Below are positions 8,684 through 16,993 of a stretch of 64,000 nt of DNA, piece after piece. Below the pieces are notes generated by a model. That model was not told where the DNA came from, ran no database searches, and saw only the letters and a list, made by a program, of their open reading frames with translations. Position numbers and translations under genes: made by a program. Origin of the DNA: Flavobacteriaceae bacterium UBA3611 (GTDB taxonomy: Bacteria > Bacteroidota > Bacteroidia > Flavobacteriales > Flavobacteriaceae); the NCBI GenBank assembly GCA_002375495.1, contig DFLU01000012.1, forward strand, positions 159,033 through 223,032, given 5' to 3'. The stretch's first letter is position 1. The number at the start of each line of letters is the position of its first letter.

Positions 8684-10032
8684 TAGGCTCTTTCTTCCCC
8701 TCTCAGTGCGTTATAGATGGTTTGGAATACAATTTTTAGATCTAAGAACAACGACCAGTTTTCCAAATAGAAAATATCGTATTTCACTCGGTTGATAATG
8801 TGGTTGTCGTCTTCCACTTCACCTCTATACCCACTCACTTGGGCTAGGCCTGTAATTCCTGGTTTAATAAAGTGTCGTACCATGAATTTGTCGATGCGCT
8901 CTGCATACATGTGGGTATGGCTCACCATGTGCGGGCGCGGACCAACTACCGACATTTCTCCTTTTAGTACATTGATAAACTGCGGCAATTCATCGATACT
9001 TGTTTTTCTGATGATTCTACCCACTTTGGTCACCCTTGGATCATTTTTACTGATTTGGTGTAAATCTGCCATCGGGTTGGGACGCATCGAACGATATTTG
9101 TAACAGTTGAACTCTTTATAATCCAGTCCATTTCGCTTTTGTTTGAAGAACACAGGGCCTTTCGACTCTAATTTTATGAGTACTGCGAGAATGGGAGTAA
9201 GCCATGATAGGATGCCCACGATTACAAAAACAGACAATACAATATCAAAGCTACGCTTTATGAATTGGTTAAAAGGTTCATCTATGGGGATCTTTCGCAT
9301 GGAAAGAATAGGAAGTACCCCATAATAATCGAAATCGAGTTTTTTGCTGTAAATATCTTTGTTATCTGGAAGAAATTTGAGCACTTTCAGGTTGTTGTCT
9401 GCAAAATCGATGAGCTTGGTAAGCTGTTTATTGCTAAGTTGCCCGATAGAACTATAAATTTCATCAACATGATTTTTGCTGATGTATTCCAAACAGCCCT
9501 CTAAATCCTGATCAGAATTCTTAATATCGAATGTTTCTTGCAAACGGTAGCCGTATTCAGGATTCTTCTCAAAAAACTTTCGCAATTGGTCTGTTTTCTT
9601 GTTTAGACCAATAATCACCACCTTTCTAGAATTTCCACCGAAACGGGAGCGGTAGCGTTTTAGAATAAAGAAAATAGTAAATTTTAAAACGGTAATAGCA
9701 ATGAGCACCCATAAAACATATAGTACTATTTGCCACGCGTTGATGTCTAATTCGTTGTAAAATCCGAAAAAGGAGAAGACAATCAGAAAAAAGATGATAC
9801 CCTGTTTGCCGATAAGCGACATGATTTTGGAAACATGTGTAAAACGGTAGATATCATAAAAATCAGACTTTAACGACAGGATGATCCACCCCACCATAAT
9901 AAATACGATGTATTGAAAATATAGGAGTTTTTCGCCAAAAAAGTAATAAGCCAACAAGAAGATAATGGTGAGGTCCAGCAGGTAGGAAATAGGTCTTAAA
10001 AACCCCGAATATCTTCCGCGTTGAAATATCAT
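8680..10032 (-). CDS. Polyprenyl-phosphate sugar-phosphate transferase (WcaJ/WbaP-like)
   Basis: 450-residue membrane enzyme that starts the polysaccharide repeat by moving a hexose-1-phosphate from a nucleotide sugar to undecaprenyl phosphate. Four to five hydrophobic segments fill residues 1-135, followed by a cytosolic CoA-binding-like domain with VVIIGLNKKTDQ. The catalytic domain begins at IKRSFDIVLS near residue 260 and carries FFKQKRNG, CYKYRSM and VVGPRPHM, all conserved in the family. Whether the sugar is glucose or galactose cannot be told. It is the last gene of ugd-uxs-wcaJ; its ATG overlaps the Uxs stop by one base. Confidence 0.9.
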   Translation of the reverse strand: MIFQRGRYSGFLRPISYLLDLTIIFLLAYYFFGEKLLYFQYIVFIMVGWIILSLKSDFYDIYRFTHVSKIMSLIGKQGIIFFLIVFSFFGFYNELDINAWQIVLYVLWVLIAITVLKFTIFFILKRYRSRFGGNSRKVVIIGLNKKTDQLRKFFEKNPEYGYRLQETFDIKNSDQDLEGCLEYISKNHVDEIYSSIGQLSNKQLTKLIDFADNNLKVLKFLPDNKDIYSKKLDFDYYGVLPILSMRKIPIDEPFNQFIKRSFDIVLSVFVIVGILSWLTPILAVLIKLESKGPVFFKQKRNGLDYKEFNCYKYRSMRPNPMADLHQISKNDPRVTKVGRIIRKTSIDELPQFINVLKGEMSVVGPRPHMVSHTHMYAERIDKFMVRHFIKPGITGLAQVSGYRGEVEDDNHIINRVKYDIFYLENWSLFLDLKIVFQTIYNALRGEERAY

Positions 10033-11021
10033 TAGGCCCTGTTGTGTTTAGAAAAATCTTTATGCTCGCTTTTAAAAAGCTCTTCTTTTGAAAGGCTTTT
10101 GAAATACTCGAACGTAGTCTTCATACCTTCACTACGCGACACACATGGTTGCCAGCCAAGTATTTCTTTTGCTTTGTCTATGTTGGGTTGGCGCTGTAAC
10201 GGATCGTCTTTTGGCAGTTCTTTAAAAATTACTTTTTGTTGGGTGCCGGTAAGCTTAATAATTTCTTCGGCAAACTCGAGGATGGTAATTTCGTCAGGGT
10301 TACCGATATTCACGGGTAGCGAATAGTCGCTTAAAAGCAGCTTGTACAAACCGTCAATCTGGTCGTCTACATAACAAAATGACCGTGTTTGTTGGCCGTC
10401 GCCAAAAACGGTTAAATCTTCACCACGAAGGGCTTGCCCTATAAATGCGGGAATCACGCGACCATCGTTTAATCGCATTCTTGGACCGTAGGTATTAAAA
10501 ATTCTGGCAATTCGAGTTTCCAAGCCATGAAATCGGTGGTATGCCATGGTAATGCTTTCTTGAAAACGCTTGGCTTCGTCGTATACGCCGCGAGGGCCAA
10601 TGGTGTTTACATTTCCGTAGTACGATTCACTTTGTGGATGCACCAACGGGTCGCCATATACTTCGGAAGTAGAAGCAATAAGGATTCTAGCATTTTTCTC
10701 TTTAGCAAGTCCCAAAAGGTTGTGGGTACCCAACGAGCCCACTTTTAGGGTTTGAATAGGTATTTTTAGATAATCTATCGGGCTGGCGGGAGACGCAAAA
10801 TGAAGGATGTAATCTACATTGCCTGGCACGTGAACAAATTTGGTCACGTCGTGGTGATAAAATTCGAAATCCTCCTTTTCAAAAAGGTGCTCAATATTTT
10901 TTAAATCGCCTGTAATCAAGTTATCCATACCCACTACACGATACCCCTCTGCCATAAATTTATCGCAAAGATGGGATCCTAGAAATCCTGCCGCTCCGGT
11001 AATGAGAACCCTTTTTTTCAT
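10032..11021 (-). CDS. UDP-glucuronate decarboxylase (UDP-xylose synthase)
   Basis: 329-residue extended SDR enzyme that decarboxylates UDP-glucuronic acid to UDP-xylose. The NAD-binding motif GAAGFLGSHLC is at residues 8-18 and the catalytic YDEAK near residue 147, within the GPRGVYDEAKRF context typical of Uxs. Substrate-binding segments RIARIFNTYGPRM and RSFCYVDDQI are also present. It lies one base after the UDP-glucose dehydrogenase gene, which supplies its substrate, so the pair is a UDP-xylose module. The C-terminal 20 residues are charged and variable. Confidence 0.9.
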   Translation of the reverse strand: MKKRVLITGAAGFLGSHLCDKFMAEGYRVVGMDNLITGDLKNIEHLFEKEDFEFYHHDVTKFVHVPGNVDYILHFASPASPIDYLKIPIQTLKVGSLGTHNLLGLAKEKNARILIASTSEVYGDPLVHPQSESYYGNVNTIGPRGVYDEAKRFQESITMAYHRFHGLETRIARIFNTYGPRMRLNDGRVIPAFIGQALRGEDLTVFGDGQQTRSFCYVDDQIDGLYKLLLSDYSLPVNIGNPDEITILEFAEEIIKLTGTQQKVIFKELPKDDPLQRQPNIDKAKEILGWQPCVSRSEGMKTTFEYFKSLSKEELFKSEHKDFSKHNRA

Positions 11022-11022
11022 T

Positions 11023-12333
11023 TTAAGTTGTTGTTTTTCTTCCTATGGAATAGTATGAAAAGCCTTCTGCCTCCATGTCTTCAACATTGTAGAGGTTTCT
11101 ACCATCAAAGATGACTGGATGCTTCAACAGTTGCTTTAATTTTTGATAATTGGGTGTTCTAAAAATACTCCACTCGGTACAAATTACAAGCGCATCGGCC
11201 CCTTCTAGAGCATCGTACATAGCATTTGCGTACTGCAACTTGTCGCCAAACTGTTTTTTGATGTTCGGCATGGCTTCAGGATCGAACACTGAAAGTTGTG
11301 CGCCTCTTTCCAATAATGCGTTCATCACATCAATGGAGGGTGCTTCACGGATATCGTCTGTTTCTGGTTTAAATGCAAGCCCCCATATGGCTATTTTCTT
11401 TCCTGAAAGACTTTGGTTGAAATGGTCTTCGATTTTTGGCAATAAGATGGTTTTTTGTTTTTTGTTCACGTTGATTACCGCATCTAAAATCTTAAACTCG
11501 AACCCTTCGTCTCTTCCTGCTTTTTGTAGTGCTTTTACATCTTTTGGAAAGCACGATCCGCCATACCCGATTCCTGGAAACAGAAAACGCTTTCCAATAC
11601 GGCTGTCGGTACCCATTCCTACGCGCACTTTATCTACATCGGCCCCCACTTTTTCGCAGTAGTTTGCGATTTCATTCATAAAGGTAATCTTCGCAGCTAA
11701 AAAAGAATTGGCCGCGTATTTGGTGAGTTCTGCCGACTTTTCATCCATTATAATGATTGGGTTGCCCGAACGAACAAAAGGAGCATACAGACGCTTCATT
11801 AGTGCTGTAGCACGTTCACTACTCGAGCCAACAACAATGCGTTCTGGTTTCAGGAAATCGTCTACAGCAAAACCTTCGCGTAAAAATTCTGGGTTAGAAA
11901 CCACATCGAACTCACATGCTGCATTTTTTGCAATCACCGCCTGCACTTTTTCGGCAGTACCTACGGGTACGGTACTTTTGTCTACAATGACTTTATACTC
12001 TTGTATTTTCTTCCCAATTTCTTCAGAAACATTCAGCACATAGCTCAAATCTGCAGAGCCATCTTCATCTTCGGGAGTAGGAAGCGCCAAGAAAATAATT
12101 TGTCCGTGCGCCAAACCTTCTTCTAGGGAAGTAGTAAATGTGAGCCTGTTTGCGCTAATATTTCGTTCAAACAGCACATCGAGGTGTGGCTCATAGATAG
12201 GCACAACACCATCTTTCATTTTCTGGACCTTTGCTGCATCAATGTCTACACATACCACTTCGTTGCCAGTTTCTGCCAGGCAGGTTCCAGTTACGAGTCC
12301 TACATATCCTGTTCCTATTACGGTAATCTTCAT
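11023..12333 (-). CDS. ugd: UDP-glucose 6-dehydrogenase
   Basis: 436-residue cytoplasmic enzyme that oxidises UDP-glucose to UDP-glucuronate with two NAD+. The N-terminal Rossmann motif GTGYVGLVTGTCLAE is at residues 7-21. The catalytic cysteine lies in GYGGSCFPKD near residue 260, and the C-terminal UDP-binding domain has IWGLAFKPETDDIREAPS near residue 320. It is the first gene of the ugd-uxs-wcaJ group and has its own TACTTTTG -7 box 40 bases upstream. A second, WecC-type dehydrogenase occurs at 35404-36612 and belongs to a different branch (UDP-ManNAcA). Confidence 0.95.
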   Translation of the reverse strand: MKITVIGTGYVGLVTGTCLAETGNEVVCVDIDAAKVQKMKDGVVPIYEPHLDVLFERNISANRLTFTTSLEEGLAHGQIIFLALPTPEDEDGSADLSYVLNVSEEIGKKIQEYKVIVDKSTVPVGTAEKVQAVIAKNAACEFDVVSNPEFLREGFAVDDFLKPERIVVGSSSERATALMKRLYAPFVRSGNPIIIMDEKSAELTKYAANSFLAAKITFMNEIANYCEKVGADVDKVRVGMGTDSRIGKRFLFPGIGYGGSCFPKDVKALQKAGRDEGFEFKILDAVINVNKKQKTILLPKIEDHFNQSLSGKKIAIWGLAFKPETDDIREAPSIDVMNALLERGAQLSVFDPEAMPNIKKQFGDKLQYANAMYDALEGADALVICTEWSIFRTPNYQKLKQLLKHPVIFDGRNLYNVEDMEAEGFSYYSIGRKTTT

Positions 12334-12373
12334 TTTTTTGTTATTTCAGTAATACCCATTGCATTTCGAGCGG

Positions 12374-12381
12374 CAAAAGTA
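12374..12381 (-). promoter_or_regulatory. -7 box for the ugd-uxs-wcaJ operon
   Basis: Reads TACTTTTG on the minus strand, an exact TAnnTTTG match, in the 63-base gap between waaL and ugd and 40 bases before the ugd ATG. The -33 TTG is not obvious. Confidence 0.45.
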
Positions 12382-12396
12382 CAATTTGTTATGCTT

Positions 12397-13677
12397 TTAT
12401 TTTATGTCTACTTCATCCTTTTGGGGGGTCGATTCCTTTATTAATAATAAGATAAGTACAAACCCCACATAATATGCTCCTATTTGGCGATGGAATAAAT
12501 TCTCGACCAATAAAAACAGCACAAACGATCCTAGCAATGCCGTGGGGAAGAACTGTCTTTTATTCCGAAGGAAAACAAACACAATAAACCCAACAAATAA
12601 AATGGTTCCCAAGAGGCCGGTTGCCAAGAAAATATCTAAAAATTGATTGTGGGTATTGTATTTTGTTGCGACCAACCAAGCCCTTTTGTCTTCATCATCT
12701 ATTGTATCTTGGTAGCAGTTTACGAGCTCTTCGTTAGTATTGGCAAAACCGAGACCTTTCACGAAGGTGTCGTTCAGTTCAGAAATTTTTAGGGCACAGT
12801 TCCAAATAATCGTTCGTGGCTCCATTTCCAATGTATTGGCGACTAACCCTTGACTTTCCGTATTGGTGGGAGTATACAGTATTTTTTTTCTGAAATCGTT
12901 GTTGAGAATAAATGTGAGCGCCAGCCCCATAATAAGGGTGGCAACTACAAAAAGCACTTGTGCGCCTTTGCTTCGCCTATAAAACAAACCGAGCACAAAC
13001 AGTACGATAAGGGCGATAATGGCAATTCGGGATACGATAAGCAGTATAAAAATGACGTTCAGTATGATGGCGGCGACGTAATATTTGTTGGCGGGTCTAT
13101 AGGTGCGCTGTAACAGACTATACGAAGCTATGATACTGAGCACACACAACAGGCCAAGGTAAATTCTGTCTACGAGCATCGCCTCTATTAAATTGCCAGA
13201 ATTTAAAAATTCGAATTCGGTGCCCCGATAGACGCCAATGATAATTTTCGCCAATGAAAATATAATGGCCGCTACCGAGGAAAAGATAATTGCTTTCTTT
13301 ATTTTTTTGAATCCCTGAATGGGTACATATAAAAGGACGAGGCCCATGGCGAGGGCGACTTTTTCTATCACGGGGCTATCTACGGCCAATCTACCTGTAA
13401 TAAGCGCCAAAATAAATAGAAATAGCACAAAGAATATAAACAGTAAAGTGGGTAACCGTTTTAGCTTCTGAAAATCGGCTTTGGTAACCACAAAAGGAAA
13501 TGAAACAGCCAAAACAACCAACAAGATATTCGGTAATGCCCGCATATAATTGTCGAAAGGGATGGTGAGGTACAACAGTAAAAAAACGTAGGGATAAATA
13601 GAAGAGAGCAAGATTCTCATAACTGTTGGCTGCAGGTTTTTATTGAGAATGGAAAGATAGTGAGAAAAATTGGACAT
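12397..13677 (-). CDS. O-antigen ligase / polymerase family protein (WaaL/Wzy-like)
   Basis: About 426 residues from the ATG at 13677; an upstream in-frame ATG at 13716 gives 439 and another at 13620 is possible. It has ten or more membrane segments with a periplasmic loop in the C-terminal third. The loop holds the family motif THNQFLD (near residue 347) followed by FLATGLLGTILF, as in Wzy_C (O-antigen ligase) proteins. It should polymerise or ligate lipid-linked glycans at the outer face of the inner membrane. It follows wecG on the same strand. Three more polymerase-like genes lie further along the locus. Confidence 0.8.
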   Translation of the reverse strand: MSNFSHYLSILNKNLQPTVMRILLSSIYPYVFLLLYLTIPFDNYMRALPNILLVVLAVSFPFVVTKADFQKLKRLPTLLFIFFVLFLFILALITGRLAVDSPVIEKVALAMGLVLLYVPIQGFKKIKKAIIFSSVAAIIFSLAKIIIGVYRGTEFEFLNSGNLIEAMLVDRIYLGLLCVLSIIASYSLLQRTYRPANKYYVAAIILNVIFILLIVSRIAIIALIVLFVLGLFYRRSKGAQVLFVVATLIMGLALTFILNNDFRKKILYTPTNTESQGLVANTLEMEPRTIIWNCALKISELNDTFVKGLGFANTNEELVNCYQDTIDDEDKRAWLVATKYNTHNQFLDIFLATGLLGTILFVGFIVFVFLRNKRQFFPTALLGSFVLFLLVENLFHRQIGAYYVGFVLILLLIKESTPQKDEVDIK

Positions 13678-13797
13678 GCTCACACAGTATAAAATTTTAC
13701 GGTGTCTTCTCTTCAAATTTCACGACAACCTTTCGGTAAGCCAGAACAAACAAACTATTTTTATTATCATGCTTTGTTTGCCATAAAGCAACGTTTA

Positions 13798-14550
13798 CTA
13801 TTTGTTCCCTTTCAATTTTTCTTTAAAAACCAGCCAAATGAATTTGCTGTTTCCAACGAGGTAACGTTTCCACATGCGTTTGGGTTCTTGTAGGAAACGA
13901 TAAAACCATTCTAGCCCGGCATTTTGCATCCAGACTGGGGCGCGTTTGGTGAGTCCAGAAACTACATCGAAGCTACCGCCCACACCCATCACAAAGGGTA
14001 CAGTTTTTAAAATATCACGATGGTTGTAGAGGAAATTTTCTTTGATGGGTGAGGTGATGGCCACAAACAACATTTGTGCGCCACTATCGGCAATTTGTTG
14101 GGCGATTTCGGGTTCGTCTTCTCTGTTGAAATACCCGTTACGATAACCCGCAACGATGTTTGCGTTGTATTTTTCTCGGTAGATTTCTGAAACTTTCTGA
14201 ACCACTTCTTCTTTGGCACCCAACAGGAAAACAGTGTGGTTTTGCTGGTGTGCCATTGCTACCAAATTTTCCATCAAATCGATTCCCGCCACCCGTTCCT
14301 TTAGCGGTTTGCCAAGCACTTTAGAGGCCCACACCACGGCTTGGCCGTCTGCATTGATGATGTCACTTTCGTTGACGCTTTTCCGAAGGGAAGCATCTTT
14401 TTGCATGGCAACGATTTTCCCGGCATTTACCACCACATGATGGATTTGCTTTTTTGCGGAAATAGCCTCAGCCACCAACCCCAAGGTTTCTTTCATAGAA
14501 AGATTGTGGATGCTGGTATTGAGTATGTTGATTTTGGGAAGGTGTTGCAC
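13798..14550 (-). CDS. WecG/TagA/CpsF family glycosyltransferase
   Basis: About 250 residues from a GTG at 14550. The family (GT26) transfers ManNAc-type or hexose sugars to a polyprenyl-diphosphate-linked acceptor. It shows VNAGKIVAM near residue 42, NADGQAVVWAS near 67, and FLLGAKEEVV followed by AGYRNGYF and GVGGSFDVVSG. The C-terminal NAGLEWFYRFLQEPKR is diagnostic. An ATG at 14571 would give 257 residues, but it lies inside a TACCTTTG -7 box (14569-14576), so the GTG start is preferred. WecB and WecC (36.6-37.7 kb) make the UDP-ManNAc(A) that this family often uses. Confidence 0.8.
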   Translation of the reverse strand: MQHLPKINILNTSIHNLSMKETLGLVAEAISAKKQIHHVVVNAGKIVAMQKDASLRKSVNESDIINADGQAVVWASKVLGKPLKERVAGIDLMENLVAMAHQQNHTVFLLGAKEEVVQKVSEIYREKYNANIVAGYRNGYFNREDEPEIAQQIADSGAQMLFVAITSPIKENFLYNHRDILKTVPFVMGVGGSFDVVSGLTKRAPVWMQNAGLEWFYRFLQEPKRMWKRYLVGNSKFIWLVFKEKLKGNK

Positions 14551-14568
14551 GCCCTTAAAAATTTTGGG

Positions 14569-14576
14569 CAAAGGTA
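14569..14576 (-). promoter_or_regulatory. -7 box in front of wecG-waaL
   Basis: Reads TACCTTTG on the minus strand, identical to the boxes before tatA, gltX and DUF4254. It lies between the second IPT lipoprotein stop (14580) and wecG, and covers the upstream ATG candidate of wecG. The -33 TTG is at a poor distance. Confidence 0.45.
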
Positions 14577-14579
14577 GGA

Positions 14580-15767
14580 TTAATTGTCAATAAACAGCTT
14601 TCTAATGTATTCATCCATTATAATTTCAGTACGTATTTGGTTTTCAGGGTTAAAAATATTTACGATCGTTACTCCTGTTGTATGGTCTACCCAGAAAAAT
14701 CTACCTGTAGATTCAGAATACTGAAGAAATTCTAAATTCTCATTCCAAGTATAAATCTCTTCTAAAATTTCACCATTGTTAGAGTCAATTTCAACAATAG
14801 TATTCATATTATTAACAGCAAACATCCTTCCGGTCGTATCTAAGTAAAGACTTGTTAGATTAACCCCAGGATACTCAAAATTCTCAGTTGTAAAATCATT
14901 GAGACTTATTACTTTATAAGCGTTGTCAAAAGCCACTAACTCATTTCTTTCGTGAATATAAAGCGATGAAGACGGTATAGGAACTACTGGGTTTTGGATA
15001 TAATCACGTAGTGTGGTAGTTTGCATGGTAGAAAAATCTAATGATTTTAACGAGTGTGAGTCACTATAATAATCTGATCTATAATACTCATAAATCGCTT
15101 TTCCATTATTATAAGATTTGAGCCTAAAACTCTCATTACATTCTAAGTCTGTACAAATTGTCACAGATGAACTTAAATCATTGTCTAAGTTAGTAAACAC
15201 ATAGGAACAATGACAACCTCCTCCTACTGAGCCACATTGAACACAATAGCCATTAAAGAAGGTGTTCGTTTTATTTGAAAAATAAAGACTTCCTACTTGA
15301 TCGTATCCTTTGGCTTCATATAGTAAATTGGCTGCGGTAGCATTATCTAAATCAATTTCATAGGCCATCCAAGTGTCCTCACCATATTGATTTTCTCCTA
15401 TATATTCTCCATAAAGCACATCTTCTTCTTTCTTTATTTGTACTTCTCCCACATTTATTTCAGTCTGCCCTGCTTTCAACATTAATTCGCCTGAAACTGC
15501 TTGAGAAGGTACCCTCACGATGATATCATCATTAGCGATTTTAACAATTTGGGCATTAACTCCTGAGATAAACGCTTCAAGAGCAACTGTGCTGTCTATA
15601 CCGGTGGTTACAATGGTAACTTCCTCTGAAGTATATGATTCTTTAGGGTTGTAGTCTAAAACCTCAAGATTCGTTTCTTGTTCCATCCCGCCTTCTTCAA
15701 CAGAATTATCACTTGAACATGCAGAGACTAAGATGATCAGTATAACTAAATATATATTGAATTTCAT
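14580..15767 (-). CDS. IPT/TIG-type lipoprotein with a cysteine cluster
   Basis: 395 residues from the ATG at 15767; an in-frame ATG at 15797 precedes the signal peptide and is less likely. The signal peptide ends in a lipobox (VSAC, Cys17). Residues about 34-112 resemble an IPT/TIG immunoglobulin-like domain, and the rest looks like a beta-propeller or repeat domain with an LYLDTTGRMFAVNN-type blade. Unusual for a lipoprotein, it has cysteines at 175, 178, 185 and 187 (C-x2-C-x6-C-x-C), plus C205 and C210. It is built like its upstream neighbour and the two are probably old paralogues. It is not recognised as a named family. It probably faces the periplasm or cell surface. Confidence 0.65.
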   Translation of the reverse strand: MKFNIYLVILIILVSACSSDNSVEEGGMEQETNLEVLDYNPKESYTSEEVTIVTTGIDSTVALEAFISGVNAQIVKIANDDIIVRVPSQAVSGELMLKAGQTEINVGEVQIKKEEDVLYGEYIGENQYGEDTWMAYEIDLDNATAANLLYEAKGYDQVGSLYFSNKTNTFFNGYCVQCGSVGGGCHCSYVFTNLDNDLSSSVTICTDLECNESFRLKSYNNGKAIYEYYRSDYYSDSHSLKSLDFSTMQTTTLRDYIQNPVVPIPSSSLYIHERNELVAFDNAYKVISLNDFTTENFEYPGVNLTSLYLDTTGRMFAVNNMNTIVEIDSNNGEILEEIYTWNENLEFLQYSESTGRFFWVDHTTGVTIVNIFNPENQIRTEIIMDEYIRKLFIDN

Positions 15768-15796
15768 TTTCTTTAATGAATTAATTAATAAGGGCA

Positions 15797-16993
15797 TTAC
15801 AGGTTTACAATACCAAACACCGTAGACATAGGCGACTCTATGGAAATTTCGTTTCTGGTATTACTAGCGGGGTCAATAATATAAATGCTTGTGTTCGTTG
15901 CTAAAAAAATCCTGTCTGTGCTGAAAGAAAACATTACCGGGCTTTCAATGTATTCTTGTGGTATGTCAGTATAGAGTATCTCTGTACCTTCCAAGGTGTT
16001 TTCATCTAAAACGACAATCGTGTTGTTCACGTTATCAATAGTCACCAAGCGATCGTCTGGCGACCGGGTTAGTTGTGAAAAAGTATTGGAATAAGGGATA
16101 AGTTCGCTATTTAAAGTATCTGTATTGAACTTCCAAACAAATATTCCAGATTGACCTGTAACAGTAGCTTGATGATATAAGGTTTGGGTAGCTTCTATAA
16201 ATACTGGGTACGGACTGAGATTATAACCTTCAGGATAGTCAAATAAAACATCATAACTAGAAGGTACGGCCACGTTAGATTTATACAATCGGCGAATCTG
16301 AGCACCATTATAATCTTCATACGAAAAAGTACCGAACAATTGTCCATTAGACGAACTACCATAGGTATGAAAAATGTAGCCAGAATCGTACGGCTCACTT
16401 GTTTCAGTTCGGTAGTTATAATAGTAATAATAGACGTCGAAACCTTGCCCAACGGGAACTTGTTCACTCCAAACGGTAGCCCCAGCCGGGTCTGTGTATG
16501 TTCTTTTTATTCCAGTGCTGTTGGTTATACCGCTATTAGGAGTAATAATAACGTTCATATTTGAAGCAGCGTCTCGACCAAAAATCCGTGCATTCTCAAC
16601 AATAACCTCAATAGATCCAACCTCAACATCAAAGGTGTCGTGCTGTACTTTGATAATGCCTCCTGCTTCGCCATTTGGGATTACGGCTTCCAATTTGGTT
16701 TCAGAAACTGTTACGCGCGGCGAGACTATATCGTTGAAGGTTACAATGTATTCGGTATTCAAATCGATAGAATCTCCAACAATCGTTACGGTTTCACCGG
16801 TATAGGCTTGTGTAGGGGAAAAACTTGTGACTACAAATGCGGTGGGTTCAGGGTCGCCCTGTTGTCCTCCTCCAGAATCATCTGTTGGGTCTTCCATTTC
16901 ATCTTGTTGTTGTACTTGAGAGTCTTCTGAGCTACAGGCGAATACAAGAAAGCAACATATTAATACAAAATGTTTCAACGAAAATTGTTTCAT
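15797..16993 (-). CDS. IPT/TIG domain lipoprotein
   Basis: 398 residues with signal peptide and lipobox (FACS, Cys20). A linker rich in Asp, Glu, Gly and Gln (residues 22-50) leads to an IPT/TIG domain at about 52-130 (VTSFSPTQAYTGETVTIVG is its typical first strands). The C-terminal part has repeating segments ending in GIFVWKF, RLVTIDN and RIFLATN, as in beta-propellers. It overlaps the T9SS leucine-rich gene stop by four bases (ATGA coupling) and is followed 29 bases later by a similarly built lipoprotein. A surface-exposed sugar- or protein-binding role is inference. Confidence 0.7.
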   Translation of the reverse strand: MKQFSLKHFVLICCFLVFACSSEDSQVQQQDEMEDPTDDSGGGQQGDPEPTAFVVTSFSPTQAYTGETVTIVGDSIDLNTEYIVTFNDIVSPRVTVSETKLEAVIPNGEAGGIIKVQHDTFDVEVGSIEVIVENARIFGRDAASNMNVIITPNSGITNSTGIKRTYTDPAGATVWSEQVPVGQGFDVYYYYYNYRTETSEPYDSGYIFHTYGSSSNGQLFGTFSYEDYNGAQIRRLYKSNVAVPSSYDVLFDYPEGYNLSPYPVFIEATQTLYHQATVTGQSGIFVWKFNTDTLNSELIPYSNTFSQLTRSPDDRLVTIDNVNNTIVVLDENTLEGTEILYTDIPQEYIESPVMFSFSTDRIFLATNTSIYIIDPASNTRNEISIESPMSTVFGIVNL

